A DNA stretch of 64,000 nt from the NCBI RefSeq assembly GCF_910592395.1, contig NC_088311.1, positions 22,166,646-22,230,645 on the forward strand. The letters are read 5' to 3'. Each line of letters opens with the position of its first letter. Within the stretch, counting starts at the first letter, position 1. The notes beneath the pieces are model-generated. The model did no database searches and was not told the DNA's origin. It worked only from the letters and a program-made list of their open reading frames with translations. Shown piece by piece: positions 21,193 to 34,205 of this stretch. The DNA is from Lineus longissimus. Its lineage: Eukaryota > Nemertea > Pilidiophora > Heteronemertea > Lineidae. The translations under genes were made by a program, and so were the position numbers.

Positions 21193-22857
21193 TTTGCTTC
21201 AGGTCGCTAAATGGCTGCGAGGGACCAATTTAACTTTGTAAGGAAATTCCCTCCAAAAAAACCTCTCTGGTCAAAGGAATGGAGGCTGCCATTTACAACA
21301 TGTGACATTAGAAGATGGCATTTAACGTCATACCAACCTCTGTTTTTGGCGAAGAATACCGCTCAGAAAGGCCTTATCCAGTCTCATCTGACGGGTCAGA
21401 CAGGCTAGGTTCACTCGGACGCTTGAGGATAGGACATCTCAGTGCAATGTGAATATTTGATGAGAAGATGATTGGAAATATATGTTCTCGCCAACCGACC
21501 GCCTCTTCCTTTCACCGATAGAATTGGCTCAATTGTCTGAGAAGCACGAGATGGAACAAATCAATATTTCCTTTCGTGACTTCCTGTATTGGTAGCTAGT
21601 TCATGAAATACATATTGTACATAATTCATAATCTTTTGTTTGACATGTCGTTATGCGTCGTCCATGGTAATCTTTCTTTTAAAAACATCTAAAAAACAGT
21701 GTATCGGACGAGGATAGTTCCGCGACTATAGTTGACATTTCTGGGTGAGGATGCTTTGTGACAAAGTCATAAAACAACTAGTCTTTCTCTGGAGCAGGAT
21801 GTCTACTCTCATCAACTATCACAACAAAGTTCTGGACTTTGGTTGCACCTTCGGCAAAGCCTTTCCAGTCATTCGACAAACGATGGATAAAGTGTCGGGT
21901 CTCACTTCGGGGCATCTTTTGAGTTTTTCAGGATTTTCAGCCATCTTTATGCTGACCAATATGCCTTGAGCTGTCAAAATATCAATATCATGGTTATGGA
22001 TGAATGTACTAAAGTAATGATAAGCGCCATGATGGCGGAGTTTTCAATAATTGTTCTTTTCGTTCTTCAAATTGTATGTTTCATAATTGCTATTTTATCG
22101 TTGAATGTATGTAGTAAGCTCTTTGCGTCCGAACAGGTAGGTGCACTTCTCCTAATCAACCTTTAAGTCGATCGCCTTGGAGGAGTGGACATACTCTTTT
22201 TCTAATTGTATCCTCAAATAATTCCAACTCGATAACGCCATACACGAAGTGGCATTCCCTACCCTTTTTGCTATTGCCGTTATACATGTACATGTATAGT
22301 CATCCTAAAACCATTACCTTATTAATCTTAATTACATGTCACAAAGGGGCGAACGAGAAAATATGAGGTAAAAAAGCGGGCATGGCGTTTTGACTTTGTC
22401 ATTCCAACTTCTTTAGATATTTTGATGTTTTATTTGTCTATCTTCTGCTTGCTTTATTCATGTAATGTCTTTTAAATGTATATGATGCCACCGAAAAGTC
22501 TATTCTTTTGTTGCTACATATACATGTCCTTGCCTTGCCACGGCGCGCGCTTACCTACTAGAATCATGACTACCGGTGTCACCCAATCAAACGATTATTG
22601 TTGTTTTTGATTAATTATATATTGCATTATCTCCCAGCTGCCAATGCTGCAAGGTGTTCGCTTTGCCTATCGTTGATCAGGCATTGCTTAGAAATCTACG
22701 TTTTCTAAAATGAGTCAGTTCTTCACGATTTGATGAAGATATTCATGCCTGACGACTTTGCTATACAAACTTGTGCAGCTTGCGAAACATATCTTCAAAT
22801 CCCGGTTCTCGATCTCGTAGCAGGTTTTAAAAATATTTCACCTTCCCAAAATTGTAG
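21193..22857. other. Unique sequence left of the TSP1 gene
   Basis: Beyond a candidate signal-anchor exon (22029-22136) I see no exon with a recognisable domain here. The 5' exons of the TSP1/fibrinogen-like gene may lie in this stretch, or, if the duplication split the gene, further away. Confidence 0.4.
22029..22136 (+). CDS. Candidate signal-peptide or membrane exon
   Basis: ATG at 22029 (a second in-frame ATG follows at once) opens 36 codons with a strongly hydrophobic stretch (FSIIVLFVLQIVCFIIAILSL) and ends at a good donor, cag-gtaggt. It sits 720 bp upstream of the first TSP1 exon on the same strand. The donor is phase 0, while the TSP1 exon at 22858 needs phase 1, so an unseen exon would have to lie between. 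Membership in the gene is therefore only a guess. Confidence 0.25.
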
Positions 22858-25800
22858 TCCACGGTTACTGGCGGGATTGGAGTTACTGGACGCCATGTTC
22901 CCTAACATGTGGTAGAGGCAGCCAGGCCCGGACTAGGATGTGCGTAGAGCCAAAATATAACGGTGACCAGTGCCAGGGAAACAACACGGAGGAAAGGCAA
23001 TGCAACACTCATTCATGCCCAGGTAAGATCGCTATTTGCTTAGAAAGAAGAAGAGCACCTTTCTTGAGCGTAATCCAGTCTTGACCAGTGAATAAGGAGA
23101 CTGCATATACAGTACCAGCTTTCAAAGTATCCAGTGTGTAAAGACATGGATTATATCATCCGGTAAAGTTTTTTTATGAAATGAAAAATACGGGATACAA
23201 GCGCTGTATTCATCCGCAAAATGGCGGCGATTAATGCATGCAAATGTATACATTAGTCTCTTAACTGCATTCTTAAGCATTTCGTTGTTTCCATGATCGC
23301 GCTTTCTTTTAGGTATTTTGTTGCAGTGCCACTGCCGAAAAGACAAATACATTAAAGCTGCCAGATATAGTATTTTTTATTTTCTATTTGTAGTTGATGG
23401 CTATTGGCAGGATTGGGCGACCTGGGATGACTGCACCGCCGAATGCGGTGGTGGTATCAAAAGTAGGACACGCACATGCATCCCTCCGATGCATAATGGC
23501 ACCTCCTGTGTTGGAAGTGACACGGAACAGGAACAGTGTAACACTCAACAGTGCCCGGGTAAGAATTGTTAACTCAAATGATAAGGTCCGCGGAAGAAAT
23601 GTTTGAAGCCTGAAGGGGAACTCTGTTATTACTCGAATATAGATAGCGAAAAAAGTAAGGAGAATAAATTTACCTTAGTTAAAGACTTGGCGAACACTTA
23701 TATGATTATTCCACGAGTTACAGTTTTATTAGTAATTTTATGTAGTTAAATATTCCGTCTGAAATATATTCTTTTAGACTTGCACGTAGTTTCTTCTTAA
23801 AACGCTTTTCAAGAGATCAGAGTAAGCCTTCTAAATAGCCTTCGCCACATGCAGTGTGGTAAACGTAGCGATTCTTCTTCTGCCGTGATGCGAGATGTCA
23901 TCATATCAAAGCTAACTTTCTTTGCTTTACATGTAAGTCGATGGCGTATGGCTGGCCTGGGGACTGTGGTCTCCATGTAGTGTGACGTGTGACTCTGGTA
24001 CGAAGACAAGAAAAAGAACGTGCAAACCCCCGGAGTACGGCGGTAATACATGCGAGGGGGCCGACACGGCGACTGGTGCATGTAACGAGGTCACTTGCGA
24101 GAGTCAGTAACTTCTTATTTTCTGATGATTGATTTAGTCTTGGGGGGGGGGGGGGGTACTCGTTTCATAACGCAACAGTTCCTTGTCCAGTTTCGATGGC
24201 TTAATCAATACATTTACGGTAAGAAAACTGATACTTTTGAAGTCAAGTCATGGTGGTGTTAACTGGCAACTGGGAACATCGCCCTCCTGGTATATACAAT
24301 GTATAATGCTGCTATTTAATTATCAGAGTGGAGCAGGGTTGGAAAAAGAAGCCTAATTCTTATTTATCACACTTAACCGTTGCATCTCTTCTTCAGTTCC
24401 CGGTGACTGGCTCGAATGGGGCACATGGTCAAGCTGTTCCGCCACCTGTACGGGTGGAATGAGGACAAGGGTACGGGAATGTGATTTTACTGTTCATGGC
24501 TCCAGGACGGGACCCTGTATCGGAGCCAATTCTACAACGGGTTCGTGCATGAACTACCCATGCGACGATTGTGAGTACACGTATTCTTCTTATTTCTGTC
24601 AGTGGTTTCTGCACGAAATGTCACCTTCGCGTCAGAGGATTTAGGCCCGATAATGGAGAATACAAAATAATTCAAACTCTTGAGATCAACATTGAGAATA
24701 AAACAATATTTCGATTGCAACAGAAAGATTCTGATGCAATCAAGCTTTAAAAGTAGCGACATTTTCTCATCACCAGATGTTCGTACCTGTACGGAGATGA
24801 AGCAGAGAGGTCTGTCTCACAATGCCCTGGTCCAGATCGACCCAGATGGAAATACTGCGGGGGTCGAACCCTTCTATGTTTGGTGCGACATGAAAGCGGA
24901 CGGAGGTGTTGGTATCACCATGATAGGTAAGCCGGTGAAATGTCCTACATATGACAGAATGTCCGGAGAATAAAGGACTCTATATTATGCACTTTAATCT
25001 ATGAGCTACACTGTAAAAAGTGAGAACACCTAGAACATGTTCAAAATCAGAACACCTCGATTTGAACCCATTTTTTGAACACGTTCTGAGAACATGTTCT
25101 TCATATTTCTGGTGTTCTAGTCCTAGAACACGTTCACAATACAAGGTGTTCTACCAAGGAACACGTTCTACAATGGGACACGTTCCAGAACACGTTCTCC
25201 AGTCAAAAGAACATGTTCTAGTATTTCAGAACCTGTTCCTGAAAACATGGGGTTTTCTGAACATTTTAAAAACAAAGATTATCTCTCTTTTTACAATTTT
25301 TATTTCAAAATACAAAAATAAACTGACATGTACATATTATCTTGCCTCAGGAAGCTTCCTGACATTTGGGATACTGGCCCTTTTAATAGGTTTCCAGACA
25401 GGTACTATTTTTCACTAGTCCCTACCAGCACCTACCAGGAAGACCCAGAGAGGCTGACAAAAACACAAGAAGTCTTTGAACACGTTGATGATTCTCATCC
25501 CTACAGAACAATCATCAACTCTAATTAACACAATTCCACTCTGTCAACGCCTTGGTTGTCACATGGACCAAAACGTCAAATTGTACTACAAGTAATTGTA
25601 CTACAGATTACACAGTCAGAACACAACACTCGGTTCAGCAAAACAAATCCTTGGAAATGGAAACACTCCCAGCAAAAATAGAAATAGCAGCTGCTGTAGG
25701 GACACACTAGTAGATCTGAAAGTAAAAAAAGAGAATTACAGGCACTGATAAATACAGTTTTGACAATCCGCCTGGACACGTACATTATGTATGCATCAAT

Positions 25801-27424
25801 TCATGTAGCCATACATGTGTCAGCCTATACATTGATGTGTACATTCAATAGTCGGATGATTGTTGTAGGGTCGCGCTGTCAGTCAGTCTCTTCAAGCAGC
25901 TGCTGGCGACGCCTTGGCTCTTCTTCTAACGCTAATATCAGTTCTACAACATCGACTGGCATTACTTGACCAATTGCATGCATTGAAATCGATACAAAAT
26001 CTATAAAAACTCACCATTTTCGCAGAACAGTTCGCGGCTCAGTTTGAGAAAGTTCACAATGGCGGCGGAAAAATGGAAGCGAGGCCGAGGGATGGTCTCA
26101 GAACGCGTTCGCCGTGTGGGGAGAACACCGCGGACGCGTTCGCAGTGTTCCCTGTTCAGCTTGCGCATGTTCACAGAAAATGAGATGTGTTCTGATCCTT
26201 CACTGAACACGTTCTGAACACGTCATCTCAGAATTCTTTTTCTGCGTGCCTAGGGAACGTGTTCCGTGTGTGTTCTGAACATGTTCCATGTGTTCTCACT
26301 TTTTACAGTGTACATGTATCAAGGGTCGCGGCCTCTATAGAAATAGAACCATGTATTATAATCCATCAGAACAGAAAGGGGCCGGACACCGTTCTTCAGG
26401 GGGACATTTTCCACTCCTACACCAGGTTATTTGTCCGTTCAACATTTACCGTTATTGTCATGGCCGGAATTCAAATGAAATTTCAATTACTGTATCGGCA
26501 AACAGTCAAGGCTATAATAGTCCAATTAGTTCTCTTAATGTGGTTATTAGAAGGCCTACATCTGCATCGACGATCGATATTTTTATACTACATGTAGTCA
26601 TCATAATCGTATTTAATCATAGGATTTCATAACTGATTTTAATGTGTGGGAAGCTCCATGGAAGAGAGGAATGGGGTAACTATGTAAACGGCCCAACAGC
26701 AGCTTTTCTCAGCAGAATCGTTTTTCTGATGATTTTTCTTTGATATTGTCGTATTTTATGAAATTGCGTTTCGTGTCTTTTCTGAAGGTCACAATGCGAT
26801 GAACGACACCCACGTAACTAATGCGGAAGGGGCCAGTCACTGCGAGTTCCAAGTGGGACTTCAGTACGCTAACGTCACGCTGGCGCAAGCCATTAGCCTC
26901 GTCGATATCTCGGGCCAATGCTCCCAGTATATCAGCTGGCGGTGCTATGCCTCTGCCATAGCGGTGGTACACCGGGACGGGACAAGCACTATATTTAGTT
27001 ACTGGTTCAATCGCAAAGCGGAAATCCGCCACTACTGGGATGGATCCGACCCAACCTCGGATATGTGCGCGTGTGGTTTGAATCGGACGTGTGCGGATCC
27101 CGAAAACGCTTGTAACTGCAATTCGAATGACGAACAGTGGCGACAGGATGACGGGCATATCAGAAACAAGCAGGATCTTCCAATTACGAGCGTGTGTATC
27201 GGAGAAACTGGTATGCCATGTAAAATGAATATCATTCATACTGATATATATTGGACTTGTCGGGGGAGGGGTAATAGCATTTTTGGAATGTTAAAATCGC
27301 TTTCAACAGTCCAGCAATATTAACACATCCCATACATAAATGTCTTGATATTTTAGGTGGAGGACCGGGTGTAGAAGAAGGCTATTTGATGATTGGACTG
27401 TTGAAATGTTCTGGCGAGGGATAA
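22858..27424 (+). CDS. Secreted protein with four TSP1 repeats and a neurexin IV-type fibrinogen-like module
   Basis: Exons read in phase: 22858-23023, 23394-23558, 23938-24102, 24397-24570, 24777-24926, 26788-27210 and 27357-27424 (stop TAA). The first four each encode one thrombospondin type-1 repeat with the W-x-x-W and six-Cys pattern (for example WRDWSYWTPCSLTCGRG) and have phase 1-1 boundaries, as is usual for shuffled extracellular modules. The last three encode a fibrinogen-like module like that of contactin-associated proteins: IDPDGNT...FYVWCDM, then the CACG..C..P...CNCNSND..W cluster and LPITSVCIGETG, ending EEGYLMIGLLKC. No membrane segment follows, so the product is probably secreted. 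The 5' end is unknown. A 1302-bp transposon lies in the intron before exon 26788. A paralog is at 35300-38326. Confidence 0.88.
24142..24156 (+). repeat. Poly-G tract (15 G)
   Basis: Fifteen consecutive G in the intron after the third TSP1 exon. Such tracts are length-unstable and error-prone in sequencing. A comparable C run is at 42029-42040. Confidence 0.9.
25009..26310 (-). mobile_element. Palindrome-rich TIR element, copy 3 (intronic)
   Basis: Inverted relative to the other two copies, also 1302 bp, and flanked by TA (25007-25008 and 26311-26312). Its surroundings differ from those of copies 1 and 2, so it is an independent insertion and it confirms the element boundaries. It lies in the intron between the exon ending at 24926 and the exon starting at 26788 of the TSP1/fibrinogen-like gene, antisense to that gene, and makes up most of that intron. 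Near-identity to copy 2 suggests recent mobility. Confidence 0.85.
26316..26440 (+). repeat. Interspersed repeat, copy 1 of 3
   Basis: Shares with 28321-28450 and 30790-30900 the order: cctctatag/catctatat words, agaaccatgt, ccagaa, ccggacac or ccgacac, a ttttcaagg-type stretch, ggacatttt, then tactcctacacc or tacttctacaccgg. It begins beside the right end of the intronic transposon. No coding potential or clear termini. Confidence 0.55.
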
Positions 27425-28998
27425 AACGTGAGTAACGATTAGTAAATGTCTCAATTGCCAGTTTTGCCGCTTTAACCACCCTGAACTTAATGCCAACACT
27501 TCGCACTAACGAACGAACGTGTGAGAGGAGAAGAGGATACGACTTTTTCGAGGATGCGCTTAAAAAGGCCATGTGATCAGTTCTGTTGCTATGATATTAT
27601 AGAACGAGTTACAGAACCATAAAACTTTTATCGAACATGTAGACACTGTGGTTTCCAGACAAAGTTGAAACGCGTATTTGAAATTGACTTGAACTCGGCA
27701 TTTTTCATGCACAAAATATGATATGTTGCTTTAGTGCAAGATTTTTTTTTGTTTTTAGATTTCTCGACATTCTTTATTTTACAGGAAGAAACATCGATAC
27801 AGTGACAACGTGAGATCGACATAAAACATTTAAGGATAGCGTTCTCTAAGATGACATAGGATTTGAATTGTGTATTGAGTAATTTGCAACCTAACTTGGA
27901 CTACTCTTAAGCAGATGTCATTGACAACAAATCAATGTGTTTTCTTTTTCAAAATTTCTGTCATTACATAGGCCTACTTGCAATAACCACTGAACATTAA
28001 CTAAATACATGTACGTGTACTAGTACAAAAGGCGGTGCAATCAAAATAGATCCTTTTTATACACGCATAGACAAAAATATGTAGACGCTTACAGTGATTT
28101 AGTTGCCAGAAATTATATAAAATCATGTATATTCTTTATTCCTCTCCCTGTCTCTCGTGTTCTAAGATGAATCCCACTTGACCCAATGGAAAACAAGGCA
28201 GAAACATTTCAAGAACAACTACCGGAGTGGAAATGTTTTTCAACTGTCCAAAGGATAGAATATAATGTCCGGGTTATACATGTACAGTGATTCTTATCCG
28301 CTTTTAATATCTGATGTACATGTTTTATACCAGTCATGGCATCTATATAGATGTAGAACCATGTCTACCAGAATTCGGTAGAATACCAAGTTCCGACACT
28401 TTTTTCCAAGGGGACATCTTCTACTACTTCATCGGGCTTTGTTTGGCTCAGTTCACTGTGACCGAGGCGAAGCAATAGTGGAGTCTCCTGCTCGTTGATG
28501 ATTGATGCGTTCAATTAACAATGTGGTCAACGGTTACCTATAGACACAACCTCTAAAGACGGTCCTATTTCAGAAGTACTTTGCTCGCTAGGGGGCGCAC
28601 TCGAACAGTTTAATTGCTGGATTTGAGCGCCTTACAAGTTTTTATTGTATGTATTGTGTGTATGAGAGATGGCATCTGCTTACATTCAGTTTTATGGAAA
28701 AACTATCTACTCAATGAGAAGATTATACTTAATATAGGTCTCAATATACACAACAGCAAATAAATTTCTCACTATGCAGTACTAAAAGAGTTCTTCTTAA
28801 ATTAAAAGATCAGTAAGTTGTAATATCGCCCGGCCTGCCATTTCCTTTGACACAGCACGTACTTTTGGACACAGCAGACGCTACGGCCGTTGTTCTAATG
28901 TTTTAGATTAGACCAATGGTGATACATGACGGACTGCCAATCGGGAACGAATAAAGGCTTACACTTTGCGGAAAGTCTTATAAAAGTCACGTATCGCA
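27425..28998. other. Intergenic region between convergent genes
   Basis: Separates the plus-strand TSP1 gene from the minus-strand lectin gene, whose 3' ends face each other. Apart from the repeat at 28321-28450 and a possible minus-strand AATAAA near 28640, I see no feature here. Confidence 0.5.
28321..28450 (+). repeat. Interspersed repeat, copy 2 of 3
   Basis: Contains agaaccatgt, ccagaattcgg, ccgacacttttttccaagg and ggacatcttctactactt, collinear with the other two copies but clearly diverged. It lies between the TSP1 gene and the 3' end of the lectin gene. Confidence 0.55.
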
Positions 28999-31208
28999 TT
29001 ATGTTTCGATACGACAGTCCAGGGTGAATGGTGGCAAAACCGCTGATGCCGAAGCCGCGCTCGTGTAGTTAAAGAAGTCGCACTCTCTTGTTTGAGTTGT
29101 GAAGTCGAAACTGACACACGTCTCTGCTTTGAAACACATCATGGCGCAGTCTATCCTACTCCTGACAGTCAAGACCTGGTACTTTTGAACAGGCTGCATG
29201 AATGGAGGAGAGGCAATGAAGTTCCCAAAGCGGTCACTGTCCGCTGAAGAAAAAAAGGATTATGAATAGTTGTAGCAGTTTTGATAAAATATGATTAAAA
29301 GAAGTTTATCTATATATTGTGCAGGTGATTTAAAGTAGCTATGATACAGGATGAAACCAGAATTATTTCCCCTCACACGAAGGATGCACAATAGAATTCT
29401 ATTGTGCAAGGGGAAATCTTTCTGGGCGACCCTGTAGTCACTTTAGAAAACCAACTTATACCTATATGTGCGCCTACCTCCTGGTCGAAAATCTTGTCGA
29501 TAAAATTATATATTCTTGATTCGCATTAAGTTTCTTAGAGGTCTACATGTACGCCTATACAGACAATCTCTACAAAAATATTTGAGTAAGGATCTGACTA
29601 GATCGTGTACAAAAATGTCATACATAAATGTACGTGACGTCGTATAGGGAACTACATGCAGATCTTAACTACATGTAATAATCCGATCGGGTACAGATGT
29701 AAACATGCAAAGTATGCATGTAGCTGATTGTATTGTGGAGATATCTCAAAAGTCATAACTTGAGTTTCTAACACTTTACAAGGTGTTCACGAGCACGTTG
29801 GAATTCGCATGTTCAGCTTACATTGATTCAGTATGATGAAGATGGAATGCATTTTTTACAGAATCGTATTCTGGCAAATTCGAACTGGCTATCAGGGCAT
29901 TTTCTGTTTACTTACAGTCTGTCGTGTTACTATAGACCTCCACCTGACAAATCAGTACGTGTAGATCGAGCCTCGGAATTTGCGTTTCTGTCATAACTGC
30001 GACATACCGATATGGATCGTCGATGAGACAAGTCACGATCTGCACCTCAAACGGCTTGCTTAATATACTTGGTTCTCTTCGAAAACAATTTTTTCTGCCC
30101 CATTTAAATGCTGGACGTTCGTTAAACAACGACACGCGAAAGCCGACCTGTTGGTCTGGAATGAGATGATTTGAAAATCAAAACATAAATTAGGCCTAAT
30201 GTTTTGTCATGACTGGTGTTATGTTTTTAATGTTTCCGTTTCTGACCGACCGTTCCATCTCACTAAATGTTGGAAACGCTATAAAACATGTTTGACGAGT
30301 TCTCCGTGCTAAAACAGTGAAATTCTTGTTATACATTCGAGATTTGTATTTTCAAGCGGGATCTGAATGTACTTTCCTTTATTTTACCGCATATGATACC
30401 CTAGACTCACGGATCTGAGACCGTTTCTGTATATGCAATCCCAGCTCCAACGACCATTGCCATTCGATGCCTATCAACATTGTTGAATCGGGATGGACAA
30501 TTGGTCAGCGACATCAATTTATCTAATGGTTTATTCGCCTTTTGTATCAATTTCATGTTAAGAGTCAAGAATGGCAGGCCTACAAGGATTCCCTATACTT
30601 TATCGATGCGTTTTCTGTCAGTGAAGTTTCCTAGCTTACCAATAGACCTAGGTTAATAGACAGGGAAATTGATCGACTGCACCATAACCACTGATATATA
30701 TATGTAGTGGTTTGGTCATATGTAATCAGTTCATTCCCAATTCTTGTGGAGAGTTTGATATCGGCAACTTATAGCCTAACTTATGCGATCATGGCCGCTT
30801 AAGAATCATATACCATAATCCCTGAGAATACAATAGGGCCGGACACTTTTTCAAGGAGGATACTTTTTACTTCTACACCGGGACCAATAAACATTCAGCA
30901 CGAGACAGATAGAGTATTGCGTATTGCGTCACGTCAGACACGTCGTAGCAGGCTATACTGACACTGACACTATAACTCATTATACTCACCTTTGTGTCCT
31001 CTAAAGGTGAAAATGATTCTCCCGACCAGTATCCCCTTTCCCAAGTCCACAAACCAATAACGACCAGAGGAACTCATCAGGCTGTTAATCTCTGGACAGG
31101 TCTGTGCAGGATTATTCCTTCTGCCATTTACCGGTATGTCCCATTGATCTAAGGTTCCGTTGTCTGCAGGCCAGACGCCTGTAGGCTTATTAAACGCCAA
31201 ATTTTTAC
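28999..31208 (-). CDS. Fucolectin-type (FTP) lectin with PAN/apple-like C-terminus
   Basis: Minus-strand exons 31208-30990, 30155-29916 and 29243-28999 join in phase 1 and end at TAA. The first two encode an F5/8-type-C-like fold of the eel fucolectin / tachylectin-4 / pentraxin-1 group: GKNLAFNKPTG at the start, RYWFVDLGKGILVGRIIFTF in the middle and DLHVLICQVEVYSN at the end. Members bind fucose and related sugars, usually in innate recognition. The last exon resembles a PAN/apple domain (VLTVRSRIDCAMMCFKAETC and SFDFTTQTRECDFFNYT). The signal-peptide exon is not identified, though a possible 22-nt exon lies at 32143-32164. It sits between two TSP1/fibrinogen-like paralogs, on the opposite strand. 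Confidence 0.82.
30790..30900 (+). repeat. Interspersed repeat, copy 3 of 3
   Basis: Collinear match through accataatcc, gagaatacaatagggccgg, acactttttcaaggagga and acttctacaccggg. It lies in the first recognised intron of the minus-strand lectin gene. Confidence 0.55.
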
Positions 31209-32142
31209 CTAAAAAGGACGAACAGTACGTCACTAATCTTTTCTAGAAAACATGTGACGGAAACGATGAACCTGTAGCCGAACCTCTCTATTGACGCGAA
31301 GCAGGACAGATGTCGACTGTGCTTGTAGAAACAACTGTTTTGCAATTTAATTTCGAACTTTCAAATTAATGGCTAAATATTTAATGTTTTTGCAATTTAT
31401 TTCATCAAGAAATGCCATCATTCCTGAACTGGAAGTGAAATTATTAATGAAATATATTTTGCAAATAGATTTGAGTATGGTATACAATTTACGAATTTTG
31501 ATATAAAGACAACGGTTTTACCAATGGCGTTCAACATGCATGCGGGTATTGGTTTGTATTATGCATGTAAATACTGTAAATATTTGCTAAATTATACGGT
31601 TATGTACATCAAAAGTTTCTTCATCTTAGACTTTGTTTCTAATGCTTTATCAAGAAAGGCCCACTTTTGTAAAAAAATACCCCTGCTGCTTGAACATGGG
31701 GTGGGCCAACGACGATGCACATGTGTGACATGCGAAGGGCCCAAGGAGGGTCTAAGGGTAACTCTGGGTATTAGCATCACACCTTATTAACCCCATTCCA
31801 CTATGGCCTTTGATCTTTAATGGCCTATTTTGGGAAGCCCTCGTATTTTTCACCGGTTTTCTGGAAATTCGACCTTTTAGACAAAGCGGAAAAAAAGTTG
31901 CGGACAATGTCGGAGAAATCAGGAAAAAGTTAGAGAAACTGTCAATACGTCGGAAAAAGCCTCAAATTAGTGGAAATGGCATGAAGCAAACTGTGAAAGA
32001 GGAATTATACCACTTCTCCCAAAGGATTGTGTATTGAAAGCAAATGCAATCGCTTTGAGAGTCACGATGGCTTCGACCTATCTACGGTAATTGACAGTAC
32101 AACAGGCGTGGTAAAGAACAGCAGATGAGGATTTCTTCTTAC

Positions 32143-32164
32143 CGATGCATGCTCCAATGGTCCC
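32143..32164 (-). CDS. Possible 22-nt micro-exon of the lectin gene
   Basis: On the minus strand, a cattttccctcag-like acceptor and a G-gtaagaa donor enclose 22 nt. Read from phase 0 they give GTIGACI plus one base, which joins in phase to the first lectin exon (GKNLAFNKP). Both splice signals are good, but with so short an exon chance is a serious alternative. Confidence 0.25.
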
Positions 32165-33682
32165 CTGAGGGAAAATATGAAACACGGATATCGTCAAGGA
32201 GGAGATGGTGAAACGTAATCCGGAGAAAGGCATACTTGACCAACTCGCCCTTTGATTCTCCTGTCAATGACCTATTCTTGTCCCAGTCTGCTCGTGCTGT
32301 GATTCACCAATCTCGTGCAACAGGCCAATTTTAATGAGGCTTGACTTGTGGATTGTGCGATAACATAGTGGTATGTTAATAATGCATCAACTAACTTAAA
32401 TGAAATAAGTGCTGTTTGTAAAATCAACAACTCCTCTCATTTTTTGGAGCAGGCCGAATTTTAAATGTGTCGTAAGTCATCGCTGAGGCGTCACAGCAAT
32501 AAGGCAGCGTATTAAATTGACCACTCTGCTGATTCGAATGAACCAGTTATTCGAAGAACAGTGTGGGTATAAACAGCGGAACTAGCGTTGATGTGTGGAT
32601 TCCAAACAGCTGATATGGGACTTGAGTACTGTTTTCCTTTCAGGAATAATTACTCCCAGTAACGGATACCTGAAATCTACATGTTTGTTGCTACTTTTGT
32701 AGAAGAACTTTTTTGATTAAATTCTTGGCTATTAATTTTTCAAAAATCAAAAATGGCGTTTTTTGACCCATTTGGTGGTCACGTAGGGTAAATGTAGACA
32801 AAGACAAGGTCGTATTTTTAAAACATGTCTTCCCACTTAATTTTGCCAACTAATTTTTAAAAAGTCTGTTTGAAAAGGATTTAGAGAGTCAGGGAGATGA
32901 AACATAACCAAAAACGAGGTCGTTTTTTGAAAACGTGTCTACCCACTTAAATGTTTTAAAAATCATCATGGACCTTCAACAATCGTATTCTTTTTTTAAA
33001 ATTTTCGACACATTTCACTTTACGCACGACATGTGCCCATGAAACAAGAGTCTGTAATTAATTTGATAACTTTATAAATAACTAACTCTGGTTGAGTTAG
33101 AATGAGACCCAAGAGATATGGCCAATATAATCACCTCGAAAATAGTAGCTGGTTGTTGTAGGCGTGACTCGGCAAGCATGTTTGAATAGCCCTTCTCACC
33201 TTTTCCCAGCTGACGAGCAGTCTGCCTTCCAGCTGATAGATGAAATGTTGGTGCATCAAAACGGATTATCGCTGCCCGTTCTGTGTCTTCTCTAATACGT
33301 GACGGATCGTCGACGCAGGATAAAACAACTGTCTTAGTTCCTTGCCAAATTCACATCTTTGTCTTCATTTCCGTATTTTCTCAGGTGGTTGTTGGCGTGA
33401 ACGGGAAGCAGGGCGTATAGTCAGGCTCTACATCCGTGTAATGATGCACTGAGGCGGGACAATTTCCTCTCACCGCGATTTCAGCAAAATTATTTTCATT
33501 ACAGTATCTGAAGCTGTTCTGGAGTATCCATATTTAATATTACATGTATTTCACTATTGATACAGAATATCCTATATTCTTCCAGGCTGATCATGATTTT
33601 ACTACACCTTTCTTTTTTGCATTTGAGAGCTTGGTCAGTTGCATAATATTCGCTTTTACTATTTTATTAGACGTTTATACAT

Positions 33683-33762
33683 GTTCTAATACTTACAATG
33701 TATTTACATATTTTATACACTTGTTCTAATACTTACAATGTATTTACATATTTTATACATGT
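33683..33762 (+). repeat. Tandem duplication of 40 bp
   Basis: Two adjacent copies of a 40-bp unit (gttctaatacttacaatgta and on), identical except for the last few bases. It lies in AT-rich intergenic DNA. Confidence 0.9.
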
Positions 33763-33889
33763 ACATGTACTGTACCCTTGCCTTGCCTTACCTTACGTTA
33801 ACAGATGCTTTGTTCTTCGTTACTAATGCAGCAGATTTTTTCAGGACTTGCAGGTACATTTCGTACATGCATACAGAGACACAATTTTC

Positions 33890-34205
33890 TTATATAAAAT
33901 TCATATAAGTCTTATTTTATATAAATTTTTCATAAATGCTATATAAAAATTGATATTTAAAATTTGGCTATATAAAATTTATATAAAGAAAATCTGTTAT
34001 TAATGTTATATGAATAATTTCACACAGATTTTATATAAAATTAATAAAACATATTTTTTAAATAAATACTTGTATATAGATCATATATCAGAGATTCTAT
34101 ATAATTTTTTTTTGTAGATTTTATATATACATATATCGAAATTTGAAATAAAAATTCTGTTTTATTTATATTATAAAATCTTTATATAAAATTTATATAC
34201 ATACA
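33890..34205. repeat. AT-rich block of tatataaaattt palindromes
   Basis: Roughly 300 bp in which tatataaaattt, attttatata and their complements recur many times in both orientations. The two borders carry matching inverted words (ttatataaaattcatata and tatataaaatttatataca). It may be an AT-rich MITE or a degenerate satellite. Confidence 0.6.
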
